Of a stretch of DNA of 64,000 bases, positions 1-10,890 are shown in pieces. Origin of the DNA: Rhizobium sp. G21 (GTDB taxonomy: Bacteria > Pseudomonadota > Alphaproteobacteria > Rhizobiales > Rhizobiaceae). The translations under genes were made by a program, and so were the position numbers. The notes beneath the pieces are model-generated. The model did not search any database. It saw only the letters and a list, made by a program, of their open reading frames with translations, and had not been told where the DNA came from. Numbering within the stretch: position 1 is the stretch's first letter; each line of letters opens with the position of its first letter. The stretch covers positions 62,001 through 126,000 of the forward strand of contig NZ_JACFXW010000004.1 of the NCBI RefSeq assembly GCF_014158035.1. The letters are read 5' to 3'.

Positions 1-122
1 GACAGCAACAAAGTTAATGCTAGCAAGGTAGTTCGCTGGCATTAAGGGAGCGTATAATCGGCTATTGTCACGCTACAATAACATGTCATCGTGGAATATT
101 TCTATAAATAAATCGTAAATCT

Positions 123-136
123 CCCCCAAATGGGGG
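123..136. promoter_or_regulatory. G/C-rich inverted repeat upstream of the RTX adhesin
   Basis: The sequence reads CCCCCA, AA, TGGGGG: two perfect 6-bp arms with a 2-bp centre, lying in an AT-rich leader about 100 bp before the RTX adhesin start at 239. A compact symmetric site in a leader is the usual form of a dimeric regulator operator. The regulator is not identifiable from sequence alone. The rest of 1-238 holds no gene that I can support. Confidence 0.35.
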
Positions 137-238
137 TGAAACGAATACAAAACTCTGCTTCGCTTCGAAAAGACACTCGGATCAGGACGCCAGCGCGCTC
201 ATCTCAGCGCCTGTTTAATATCAGTGGGGGAACAAAAA

Positions 239-3200
239 ATGACCATTCTCACCGGACAAGCTAAGTATGGTGATAATTCATCAGAAATCCTTGAAGCAAA
301 GGTTGTTGTTGATAGCTCAGATCCGAACGATACAGTCTATTATGTTTACGACAATATATATGCCGACGCCGGTGACGACATTATTTCAAGCGGCTTGGAT
401 GGCGGTGCTTTCGCCGGCTCTTCCGTGACTCTCTATGGCGGTGACGGCAACGACACAATTACTGGCGGATCTGGCGCCGATGTTCTGTCGGGCGACGATG
501 GCAGCGACGTGGTTTTTGGCGGCGACGGCGACGACCAGATCGATATCGGCGGCAATTACACCGATGGGACCGTCGACATTGCCTTCGGCGGCGGCGGAGC
601 AGATACGATCGGCGGATCAATTTTCTATGAGGACCAATCGGTGTCCATCGATGGCGGCTCGGGCGATGACACGATCGATATTGCGGGAACAAATTCCACT
701 GTCACCGTGACGGGCGGCGACGGCGTCGATAGTTTCGTTGCAAGCGGCTCGTTTTCAGCCGCCTCGTCGCTGGATGTCGAGATCGTGAAAGTCGGTTCCG
801 TTACCGTCGACGCCGACTTCTTCGACGGCGCGCAGACGCTGGTCGGCGCGGATGGGTACAGCAGCGCCTACATTGCCCTGAATTCCGAAGGATCTCTTGA
901 ATTCGGCGCGATTGAAAGCGGCCTAGCCGGAGAGGTCTACGGTTCTTCCGGCGCGGAAGGGATCGATTTGTCCGCCGCCGACGCCAGTTGGACTATCTAC
1001 GGCAATGGCGGCGACGACACGATCACCGGCGGATCTGGCGCCGATGTTCTGTCGGGTGACGATGGTAGCGACGTGATTGATGGCGGCGACGGCGACGACC
1101 AGATCGATATCGGTAGCAATTACACTGACGGTACCGTCGACATCGCCTTCGGCGGCGGCGGAGCAGATACGTTCAGCGGATACGTGAACTATGAAGGCCA
1201 ATCCGTTTCGATCGACGGTGGCTCGGATGATGACACGATCGATATAACAGGAACGAATTCCACCATCACCGTCACGGGCGGCGATGGTGTAGATATGTTC
1301 ATTGCCAGCGGCTCGTTTTCAGCCGCCTCGTCGCTGGATGTCGAGATCGTGAAAGTCGGTTCCGTCACCGTCGACGCCGACTTCCTCGACGGCGCGCAGA
1401 CGCTTGTCGGCGCGGATGGATATGACAGCGCCAACATTTACCTCAGCGCCGAAGGGTCGTTTGAGATCGGCGCGATCGAGAGCGGCTTGTCAGGATATGT
1501 AAGCGGTTCTTCCGGCGCGGATGGGATCGATGTGTCCGCCGCCGACGCCAGTTGGACCATCTACGGAAATGACGGCGACGACACGATCACCGGCGGATCG
1601 GGCGATGACAGTCTCACAGGCGGCGACGGCAGCGACGTGATCTCTGGCGGCGACGGCGACGATCAGATCGATATGGGGTGGGGCTATTCAGGAGTGGCAA
1701 ACGACACAGCCTTCGGAGGCGGGGGCAACGACACGATCACCGCAGACGCTTGGGACAGCGGGCAAGCGATCTATGCGGATGGGGGCGGGCGATGACCTGC
1801 TGGATGTTTCGGGATACGTTTCCACCGTTACGCTTCTGGGCGGCGACGGTGTGGACACGGCTGTTCTCGACGGTTCATTCTCGGCCGCCTCGTCACTCGA
1901 TGTCGAAATCCTGAGGGTCGGTTACGTCACCGCCGCCGCCGACTTTTTCGATGGCGCGCAGACGCTGGTCGGCGCGGATGGACATGACAGCGCCAATATC
2001 GACCTGAGTTCCGCTGGCTCTTTCGCAATGGGGGCGATCGAAAGCGGGCTGACCGGACAAGTCTCTGGTTCTTCCGGCTCGGACACGATCGATGTTTCCG
2101 CCGCCGACGCCAGCTGGACTGTCTATGGATATGGTGGCGACGATACGATCACCGGCGGATCTGGCGATGATAGTCTCTCGGGCGGCGACGGCAGCGACGT
2201 AATCTCCGGCGGCGGCGGAAACGATCAGATTTATATTGGTTCCAACGCTCTGCAGACTACGCGAGACACGGCCTTCGGGGGAGAGGGCAACGATACGATC
2301 ACCGGATACGCCTGGGATCCTGAGCATTCCATGTATCTCGATGGAGGTGCCGGCGACGACCTGCTGGATGTTTCGGGAGACGATTCCACCGTCACGCTTG
2401 TGGGCGGCGACGGCGTGGACACGGCTGTTCTCTACGGTTCATTTTCGGCCGCCTCCACAATCGATGTCGAGATTGTCAAGATTGGTTATATCACTGCCGA
2501 CGCCGACTTGTTTGACGGCGCACAGACGCTGATGGGCGCAGATGGCTATGATACTGCTGACATTTATCTGAGTTCCGAGGGTTCCTTCGAAATCGGTGCA
2601 ATCGAAAGCGGGCTGACCGGATATGTCAGCGGTTCAGCGGGCGTGGACACGATCGATGTATCGGCTGCAGACGCGAGCTGGACAATTTACGGAGGCAGTG
2701 GCGAGGACACGATCACCGGTGGGTCGGGCGACGACAGTCTCTCGGGCGGCGACGGCAGCGACGTGATCTCTGGCGGCGACGGCGACGACCAGATCGATGT
2801 CGGTCGGGACTATACAACGGGTGCAAGCGACACAGCCTTCGGCGGCGAGGGCAACGATACGATTACCGGCGACGCTTGGGACAGCGGACAATCGATCTAT
2901 GCAGATGGGGGCGCGGGCGATGATCTCTTCGATGTCTGGGGAGACCATTCCACCGTCACCCTTCTGGGCGGCGACGGCGTGGACACCGCATTTGTTAGAG
3001 GCTCGATCGCGGACGGATCCACGATCGATGTCGAAATCGTGAAGGTCGGTTACGTCACCGCCGACGCCGACTTTTTCGACGGCGCGCAGACGCTGATGGG
3101 CGCGGATGGATATGACAGCGCCGAAATTACCTTGAGCTCCGAAGGGTCTTTCGCAATCGGCGCGATTGAAAGCGGCCTGGAAGGATATGTTGAAGGTTCT

Positions 3201-6200
3201 TCGGGCAATGACCTGGTGGATATCTCCGTCGCCGACACCGGCTGGACGATCTACGGAAATTATGGCGACGACACGATCACCGGCGGATCGGGCGACGACA
3301 GATGTTGTATGGAGATGACGGCGCGGACGCGCTTTCGGGCGGCGCGGGCGCTGACAGGCTCGACGGCGGCTTGGGCGACGATGCCTTGAGCGGCGGCGAT
3401 GGCACCGACTCCATTCGCGGCGGCGAAAGCGATGACGACCTGCAGGGCGGCCATGGATCGGACACTTACTACTTCGAATGGGGCGATGGAGTCGACACAA
3501 TATCGGAAACCGATGCCGGCGCGGAAAGCTCCGGTGTCAACCTCGACACCGATGCGATCGTGCTCGGATACGGCATCACGGAGGATGATGTTGCGATCTC
3601 GCAATCGGATGGCGATCTGGTGATCAAGATCGGCAGTGACGATGCTATCATCATCGAGGACTATGTCGATGCCCTGTCCAACCAGGTGGAGGAATTGCGG
3701 TTTGAGGACGGAACCGTCTGGAACCTTCCCCAGCATGCCGGAATCACGACCGAGGGCGACGATACGGTCTATGGTTCGGCTGCGGACGACACGATTGACG
3801 GGCGCGGCGGCAATGACCTGATCTACGGAGAAGGCGGCAACGACAGTCTGGATGGCGCGGCAGGCAATGACACCGTGTTTGGCGGCTCCGGCAATGACAC
3901 GCTGGTCCAGTCGGCCGGCGACGATGATTTGGATGGCGGCTCTGGCGACGACACCTATGTTTATGTGGATGGAACGGCGGAGATCACCGATTCGTCCGGC
4001 GAGGACACGCTGGACCTGTCCGGCGCCGTAGGTCCCGCGATCATCGACCTGTCAACCGGCGGAACCGTCAACGGAAAGATGGTGACATTGGTCGGCGGCA
4101 GTGTCGGCGGCGCGACGGGTGGCCCCTTGCAGGTCGTCTTCTCGCAGGATCTCACCGGCTCCTTCGCGGACGATCTGCCGATGGTTCTCGATCTCGTGCC
4201 CCAGATCATCGATGCGATCAGGGCGTTCGATCCCTCCGCGACCTTCGGCTTGACCTCCTTCATGGACAAGCCCATCGGGTCGTTCGGTGACGAGGGAACC
4301 GATTACGCCTATGCGACGAACCTGGCGCTGACGTCTGATATCATCGACTTCCTGCAGGCCTATAATGCGCTCACCCTGGGCGGAGGCGCGGATGGTCCGG
4401 AATCGCAACTCGAAGCGGCGCTGCAGATCGCTCTGCGAACTTCGGAGATCGGCTGGACGGCGGACGGCGTGAAAATCGCAGTCATCCTCACCGACGCGCC
4501 GCCTCACGTGGCTGGCGACGGCGCGAGCGAGGGCATCAGCACACCCAATGACGGCGACACGGTTCTCGACGGAACACCCCCGTCGACGGGAGAAGATTAT
4601 CCCGGGTTCAGCCAACTGGCCGATGCGCTGCGGGCCGCGGGCATCACGCCAATCTATGCTGTGACCGATGGTTCCGAAGCCGTCTATCAGCAAATGGTTG
4701 AGGATGCGGGCTTCGGCGCTGTGGTGACCCTGAACTCCGACAGCTCCAATATCGTGGATGTCATCCAGTCATCGGTCGGCTTCGTGACGGGTGTGTCGAC
4801 CATCGAAAATGTCGTCGGCACCCGCTTCGGCGATCAGATCACCGGAACCGTCATCGACAACAATCTCGACGGCGACGAGGGGGATGACACCTTGGCCGGC
4901 GGCGGCGGCAATGACGAAATCACCGGCGGCAAAGGCAACGACAAGATCGATGGCGGCCTGGGCATCGACACTGCGATCTTCTCGGGAACGCGCGCTGACT
5001 ATCAGATCACCGAGAATGCGGACGGGAGCACGACGATCGTCGATCTTCGTGGCGAGGGTTATGACGGGACCGATCAACTCACTGGCGTCGAGATCCTGAA
5101 ATTCTCCGACGAAACTGAGGGCAGCGCCAGCGCCCCCGAAGATCTTCAGCTCAGCGGTACGGTGCTTGACGCCGATGCGCGCGCCGGGACCGTGGTCGGA
5201 TTGCTTTCGGCCTATGACGCCGACGGCGATCCGTTGACATTTACGCTGGAGGGCGATTCCGCCAGCATTTTCGAGATCGTTGGCAACGAATTGCGCATCA
5301 AGGAAGACATCGATCTCGATCCGTCCAGCGCTCCTCCTATCTCTATCATCATAAAAGCGACCGATCCGACCGGACTGTCCGCATTCGAATCCTTCGAAAT
5401 TTCCGTCGAAGACATCAACTCGCCGCCTGAAGATCTCACGCTGAGCGCCAATGCTGTCGATGAAAACGCCGCCATTGGCACGGTGGTTGGGCTGATCGCG
5501 GCCAGCGACCACGAAGGCGACGCCATCACCTATTCTCTGGCGGACGACGCTGGCGGACGCTTCACCATCGTCGGCAATGAATTGCGGGTCGCCGGGGCGA
5601 TCGACTACGAACTGACATCGTCGCTCGCAGTCGTGGTGGCGGCGACGGATGCGTTAGGCAATGTCACCGAAAAGACGTTCGATATTTCCATCGGCGATGT
5701 GGACGAACTGCCTTCGACGGGGCAGGCGGCGCTGGTGAACGGCCTGGGGGCGACTCCGGCTTCGGCGAAAACGCGCTGACGCGCAATGACGACGGCTCGT
5801 CTTCCGCCGTTGATATTACCTCGGTGTTCCAAGACGGCATCAATTTCTTCGGAACACGTTTCGACAGCATCTATATCAACAACAACGGCAACATCACCTT
5901 CAATGGCGGCCTGTCCACCTTTACGCCCTTCGGCATCGCAGGCTCATCCATTCCCATCATCGCCGCCTTCTTCTCGGATGTGGATACGAGAAGCGGCAGC
6001 GTTACGCCCACGGAGGGAGGGACCAGCACCGGTTCCAATCTCGTCTGGTATGATCTGGACGCCGCCGCAGGCGTCGTGACCATCACCTGGGATGATGTCG
6101 GCTATTATTCTAACAACACCGACAGTCTCAACGCCTTCCAAATGCAGTTGATCGACACTGGCGACGGCAATTTCTCGGTCGTATTCCGTTATGAAGACGT

Positions 6201-8798
6201 CAACTGGACCACGGGCGACGCGAGCGGGGGCGTCGACGGCCACAGCGGCGCCATCGCCAGCGCCGGCTATTCTGCCGGTGACGGGGTGCATTATGTTGAA
6301 CTGCCCCAGTCTCGGATCGAAGACCAGATGTTGGGGCTCGACGACAATGCCGGCAACACCGGCTCGGTCGGCATCTGGCGCTTCGACGTAGTGAATGGAG
6401 CTGTGGCCATCGCTCCCGTCGCAGCTCAGGACGTCGTCGATCTCGCTGATGGCGCCGGGCCTGTCGTGATCGATGTTCTGGCCAACGACTATGATCCCGA
6501 CACCGGAACCGTGACGCTGGAATCGATCGGCGCAGACCCGACACAGGGGACCGCCACCATTGTCGATGGCAAGATCGTCTACACCCATGCAGGCTCCGGT
6601 TTCTATTCGGACAGCCTGAGTTACGTGGTTCGCGACGACGAGGGAGTTACAACAACTGGCCTTGTGACCATCACTCACAACAATGACGCTCCGTCCTCTT
6701 CCGATACGAGCATCGACATCAGGGCAAGCGAAGTCTATCACTTCTCCAGCGAGGACTTCGCCTTTGCCGACGCTAATGGCAACGCCTTCCAGGGGCTGAA
6801 AATCGTCGGCTTGCCGTCGGTCGGCGCATTGCTGCTCAACGGGGTAGAGGTGACGGAAAACCAGGTCGTAGCGGTTGGCGATATTTCCGGGCTTATGTGG
6901 TCGGCGCCTCCGGGGCTTGCGGTGGGAGACGACGTGGGGTTCAGTTTCGCCGTTGTCGATGACGGCGGAACTGCCTTTGGCGGAAAGGACACGGATGAAA
7001 CGCCGAACGTGTTTACGTTCAATATTGTCGCGAACAACGCGCCGACCGGGGCGGCGACGGCCGCTCTCGCCGCTGGCGTCGAGGATCAGGATTACCTCGT
7101 CGCCGCTGCGGATCTGCTGGCGGGATTCGCCGACGCTGATGGCGACGGCCTCTTTGTCACCGATCTAGTCGCGTCCACCGGCGCGGACATCCTCGACAAT
7201 GATGACGGAACATTCACGATCAAGGCAGCCGCCAACTTCAACGGCGAACTCGTTCTGACCTACACCGTCTCCGATGGCTTCGGCGGCACAGTTAACGGCA
7301 GCCGCAATATCGTGATCGCCGCAGTCGATGATGCGCCCGTCGTGGCCAATACAATTTCGGGCCAATCGGTCGTAGAAGACGGTTCCTGGAGCTTCATGGT
7401 GCCGGCGGACACGTTTGCCGACGTCGATAGCGCCGCGCTCGCCCTTACCGCTTCGCTGGAAGGCGGCGGCGCCTTGCCGGATTGGCTCTCCTTCGAGGAC
7501 GGAACTTTCACCGGCGCGCCCCCGGCCGATTTCAACGGCGAGATTAGTCTCGTCGTGACCGCCTCCGACGGTTCATCCTCCATCTCCACAACATTCATGC
7601 TGAGCGTAACGCCGGAAAACGATCTCCCTGTCGTTTTCACCGCGATTGAAGACCAGGCGACGACAGCGGGAGTTGCCTGGAGCTTCTCCCTGCCCGGCGA
7701 CGCTTTTGTCGATGTGGACGGCGACGCGCTCACCTATACGGCGACATTGCCGGACGGTTCGGAACTGCCGGACTGGTTGAGTTTCGACACTGAAACCGGG
7801 GTGTTCAGCGGAACACCTGACGAAGACGATGTTGGGACGGTTTCCGTCATGGTGACGGCGTCTGACGGCTCCGCGTCTGCGACAGATACGTTCGACATCG
7901 ACATCGCATCTCCGAACGCGTCTCCCACCAACATCACGCTCACCGGCGGCAAGATTGCCGAGGACGCCGAAGGTGGGGACCTCGTCGGAACGTTGAAGGG
8001 GTCGATCCGGACGACGGAGACACATTGAGCTTCAGCATTGTTGGCGGCGCACAGAACATGTTCGCCCTCGTCGAGGATAAAATCATCTTGGCCGACGGGA
8101 AGTCCCTCGATTTCGAAACAAAGAAGTCCTACTCGATCACGGTGCGGGTCACCGACTCGGGCGGCCTGTCTTTCGACAAGGACTTCACCATCAAGGTGCT
8201 CGACGTCGAGGAGGCCATCGTCGGTACGGCCAAGAATGATCGCTTGAAGGGTACATCCGGTGACGACATTCTCCGGGGCCTCAGGGGCAACGACATTCTT
8301 GAGGGATTGGGCGGAGCCGACGAACTCGACGGCGGCAACGGCGCAGATACCGCATCCTACGCTCTCGCAAAAACCGGAGTCACCGTTAATCTTTCTCGTC
8401 CGGGCAAGAATACAGGAGACGCCGACGGAGACAGCTATATAAGCATAGAAAACCTTCTCGGGTCGAACTTCGCCGACAAGCTCACGGGCGACAAGGATGA
8501 CAATGAACTCGATGGCGGAAAAGGCAACGACATCCTCACCGGCGGACGCGGCAGTGACCTGTTCATATTCGGTGCAAGATATGGGAAGGATACAATTACA
8601 GACTTTTCAGGCAGAGGCGTGAATGGCGATGTCATCGATCTCTCGGATGCAGAAGGAATCACAGGCTTCAAGGATTTGAAGAACAATCACATCGACGATA
8701 TCGGTGACGATCTTCTTATTACAGCGACTGACGGATCTAAAATCGTGCTCGTTGATATCGAGCTCCGAGAGCTTCAGAAAAATGACTTTCAGTTCTAG
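239..8798 (+). CDS. Giant RTX adhesin with VWA, cadherin-like and NIDO-like domains (frame broken 4 times)
   Basis: This is a predicted secreted, calcium-binding type I secretion substrate, probably a surface adhesin. Order after frame repair: residues about 70-1010 are tandem 188-aa modules rich in GGxGxDxL/I nonapeptides; then more RTX repeats; about 1300-1515 is an integrin-beta-like VWA domain (DLTGSF metal site); then two cadherin-like repeats; about 1840-2050 a NIDO-like region; several cadherin/Ig-like repeats (PDWLSF motifs); final RTX repeats and a serralysin-like C-terminus (DTITDF). The ATG at 239 has a GTGGGGG Shine-Dalgarno; an upstream GTG at 224 is less likely. The frame breaks near 1788 (-2), 3301 (-1), 5746-5750 (-1 G) and 7998-8001 (-1 G). 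Restoring these five bases gives exactly 2,855 codons. No T1SS transporter genes are in the window. Confidence 0.85.
452..3269 (+). repeat. 564-bp in-frame tandem modules inside the RTX gene
   Basis: The landmark GACAC(G/A)AT in the ITGGSG motif recurs at 452, 1016, 1580, 2142, 2706 and 3270. The spacings are 564, 564, 562, 564 and 564 bp, that is, 188 codons per module. Each module holds a block of RTX nonapeptides, a glycine/aspartate-rich stretch, the SFSAASSLDVEIVKVG-type segment and a GAQTLVGADGY segment. The single 562-bp module is the one carrying the first frameshift, which shows the lesion is a 2-bp loss (GC in a GGGGGCGCGGGC context). High identity between modules suggests recent expansion or gene conversion. 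Confidence 0.9.
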
Positions 8799-8891
8799 AT
8801 CATTTTGTCTGAAACTGTGCCTTGGTGCACGGATCCTTCATCGGGGGTGTCGTAGTTGGCTGGGCCAGCCCCATAACTGGTTTCCGCCACG

Positions 8892-9267
8892 ATGCCTTTC
8901 AAACACAATGCCTCCCGCCGCCATTGTATCGGCAAGATGAAGTTCAGGGTCACGAACTGGGCGGAATACGAGGCAAGCCTTCGTAGGCGTGGCAGCCTGA
9001 CACTTTGGATAACGCCGGAGGCACAGTCTTCCTGGCAGGCCCCGAAGCGGACGACGCGCGGTGGACAGCCGCGCTACTCCGATCTGGCGATCGAGACTGC
9101 CCTGACGCTGGGGTTGGTGTTCGGCCTTCGGCTACGTCAGACGGAGGGCTTTTTGACCTCCTTGCTGAAGCTGATTGGGCTGGATCTCGCCGTTCGCGAT
9201 CATGCCCCTGAGCCGTCGTGCAAATAGACCGAGAGCGCCAAACAAGCGTCCAGATACGAGCATCCCG
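8892..9267 (+). pseudogene. IS5-family transposase, N-terminal fragment
   Basis: The frame from 8892 encodes the N-terminus typical of IS5-family DDE transposases (KFRVTNW, the RRGSLTLW motif, then a segment with LRQTEGFLTSLL). It loses frame near 9210: the expected continuation SRRA is in another frame. It is cut off at about 9267 by the IS6 element, and the catalytic DDE core is absent. The element is dead. The 93 bp between the RTX stop and this frame presumably include its left end. Confidence 0.7.
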
Positions 9268-10156
9268 GGCCTGTCGCAAATTTTCTTGGTTAACGGGCTG
9301 TTGACCACCAGCGGAGAAATTGCCGCTCCCAATGTAGCGGAGCGTAGCCATGATTCTGAATGCCATTGCCGAAAAGCTGAAGCGCCAATCAAAGGACGAC
9401 TTCAAAGGTCGGCATTTCGAGGCATGGCTCATCATGCAGGCGGTGGCCTGGTATCTGCGCTATCCGCTCAACTATCGAGACCTTGAGGAGATGTTTCGGG
9501 AACGTGGTTTCGAGGTCGATCACAGCACTGTCAACCGCTGGGTTTTGGCTTATGCGCCGATGATCGAGAAGCGGCTTCGCCAGTTCCGACGCCCGCATTG
9601 TGGTTCGATCCGGATCGACGAAACGTACGTGAAGATCCGCGGCAAGTGGCGCTATCTGTACCGGACGATCGATAAGCATGGAAACCCGATGGATTTCCTG
9701 CTGACAGCCAAGCGCGACCTGGATGCTGCAAAGAGGTTCTTCCGCAAAATGCTCAAAGACGAGCCCCTGTTATCGCCTAAGAAGATCGGCACGGATGGAG
9801 CCAATACCTTCCCATCCGCGATTAAAGCATCGGTAGATGATGGTCTGCTTCAGCCCAACCCTGTGCACTACGTCACAAAGCATCTCCAACAACGCATCGA
9901 GAGTGACCATTTTCGGGTTAAGAAGAACATGCCCAAGATCGGCGGCTTCCAATCCTTCAAAACGGCGCGTCGGACAATCGCAGGCTTCGAAGCCATGCTC
10001 TGGCTGAAGAAGGGCTTCGGCTTTTCCGGCGTGTGGACCGTAAATGATCAGAACGATCCGCTCGCGCACCTCTTCGGACTGCAAAAGGTTAATAAAGCAT
10101 GAAACCTCAGATGCTCACGGGATAATCGCGCGCTCCGAAAATGTTTGCGACAAGCC
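9268..10156 (+). mobile_element. IS6-family insertion sequence
   Basis: The terminal inverted repeats are GGCCTGTCGCAAA at 9268-9280 and, as reverse complement, GGCTTGTCGCAAA at 10144-10156, matching at 12 of 13 positions. They enclose a single transposase gene, and the length of about 890 bp suits the family. The flanking 8 bp (9260-9267 and 10157-10164) are not direct repeats. This is expected if the copy took part in replicative cointegrate events or deletions of neighbouring DNA, and it fits the truncated IS5 on its left. Confidence 0.8.
9350..10102 (+). CDS. IS6-family DDE transposase
   Basis: This 250-aa protein matches the compact IS6/IS26 type. It has a short HTH region (LEEMFRERGFEVDHSTVNRW) followed by the DDE core: D in RIDETYVK, D in GTDGANTF and E in RIESDHFRVKK. 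The family performs replicative transposition and targeted conservative cointegrate formation, and often drives accumulation of accessory genes. The frame is intact and the start at 9350 lies 70 bp inside the left inverted repeat, so the element may be active. Confidence 0.88.
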   Translation: MILNAIAEKLKRQSKDDFKGRHFEAWLIMQAVAWYLRYPLNYRDLEEMFRERGFEVDHSTVNRWVLAYAPMIEKRLRQFRRPHCGSIRIDETYVKIRGKWRYLYRTIDKHGNPMDFLLTAKRDLDAAKRFFRKMLKDEPLLSPKKIGTDGANTFPSAIKASVDDGLLQPNPVHYVTKHLQQRIESDHFRVKKNMPKIGGFQSFKTARRTIAGFEAMLWLKKGFGFSGVWTVNDQNDPLAHLFGLQKVNKA

Positions 10157-10384
10157 CCGAACAAGTCTTGGATCAGTCAGGGAGCGGACCATGGACTGGA
10201 CCGGGCGATGGCCGAAGAAAGGCTGTTTGCAGGTGAGCTTATATACGAGATTTCTGAACAGATCTTCGGACCAAAGTCTAAATTTAAATGTACACCGCGG
10301 CATATCTAGATTCGTCATGTATCCGCTGCCAGAGAGGCGCGAACTCAGACTCAGCAGATTGAGGGGCTTATAACGGCGCAACAA
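10157..10384 (+). other. IS-flanked remnant with an unassigned 3' gene end
   Basis: This stretch lies between the IS6 right end and the next small gene. A plus-strand frame open from about 10170 to 10310 ends in MAEERLFAGELIYEISEQIF, FGPKSKFKC and TPRHI. It resembles the C-terminus of a real protein whose 5' part was removed when IS6 arrived. I do not recognise the family. Confidence 0.3.
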
Positions 10385-10534
10385 TCAGCCACTGCGTTCG
10401 GCATCATCGACTTGAATATCGACGGTCGCCTGTACGTGTTCAGCTCGATATATTTTGGTGAAAAGAATGCCGAAGAGGATAACAGCAGCCGCGACAGATA
10501 TGGAAATCGCCAGTTGGATTTTGTTGTCATCCAT
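10385..10534 (-). CDS. Small single-pass membrane protein (49 aa), unknown function
   Basis: The ATG at 10534 starts MDDNKIQLAISISVAAAVIL, continuing into FGILFTKIYRAE and then an acidic tail. One hydrophobic segment (residues about 8-25) is followed by basic residues, as in a small inner-membrane anchor. AGGAG lies about 7-8 bases upstream of the start. It appears to be the last gene of a minus-strand run of small genes (10385-10890) cut on its upstream side by an IS5 element. A longer frame extends upstream to 10801, but it overlaps the neighbouring gene in the wrong phase and has no good start. Confidence 0.45.
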   Translation of the reverse strand: MDDNKIQLAISISVAAAVILFGILFTKIYRAEHVQATVDIQVDDAERSG

Positions 10535-10590
10535 AGCCTGCTCCAGGAAGAGCGATGATTGAAAACGATGACCGCAGATGAACGAGCAAC

Positions 10591-10770
10591 TCACGTGTGA
10601 GGAAAGTCTGTTTCCGCCATTTCGCATAATCTTTCGAGGGCGCGGGTCAGTTCTGACGGATCGAAACCTTCCAACGCAGCCAAGTGGCTGGTGCCCTGCG
10701 CGATGGCGTCTCCCATGCCCCGGATCTCTGATGCCAGCCTGACCATCTCTTCGGGTGGCGTGGCTGACAA
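10591..10770 (-). CDS. Small helical protein (about 59 aa), unknown function
   Basis: The protein contains PPEEMVRLASEIRGMG, AIAQGTSHLAALEGF and DPSELTRALERLCEM, reading as amphipathic helices without a signal peptide or membrane segment. The preferred start is TTG at 10770, 8 bases after an AGGAGG Shine-Dalgarno; the in-frame GTG at 10779 overlaps that site. The stop of the upstream fragment (10783-10785) lies 12 bp before it, so the two were probably cotranscribed. I do not recognise the family. Confidence 0.45.
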   Translation of the reverse strand: MSATPPEEMVRLASEIRGMGDAIAQGTSHLAALEGFDPSELTRALERLCEMAETDFPHT

Positions 10771-10782
10771 TAGCGCCACCTC

Positions 10783-10890
10783 CTAGAGCATCTTTGCGCA
10801 CACAGCTTCCAGAGCGATCATACGGCTACCAAGGGCGGAATAGTTCTCGAGCAACTTGTGTAGTAACTCGGCCGTTATCTGGTTCAGGTT
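10783..10890 (-). pseudogene. 3' end of a small gene truncated by an IS5 element
   Basis: The minus-strand frame running from the IS5 boundary to a TAG at 10783 reads LNQITAELLHKLLENYSALG and then SRMIALEAVCAKML. This coding-like helical C-terminus has lost its 5' part to the insertion at about 10891. The missing half is not found on the far side of the element, where IS110 begins directly, so the adjacent DNA was deleted as well. Confidence 0.4.

Noticed and set aside
452..3269. Regular repeats suggesting a CRISPR array
   Set aside because: The units are 564 bp, in frame and encode RTX modules; there are no short repeats with unique spacers and no cas genes.
2634..3500. Long minus-strand frames opposite the RTX gene
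   Set aside because: They arise from the glycine/aspartate-rich codon pattern of the sense strand and have no ribosome sites or domains.
5746..8001. Poly-G phase-variation switches in the adhesin gene
   Set aside because: The runs are only 4-5 bases, and the same type of loss hits many unrelated housekeeping-type genes, so a general artefact is more likely than contingency loci.
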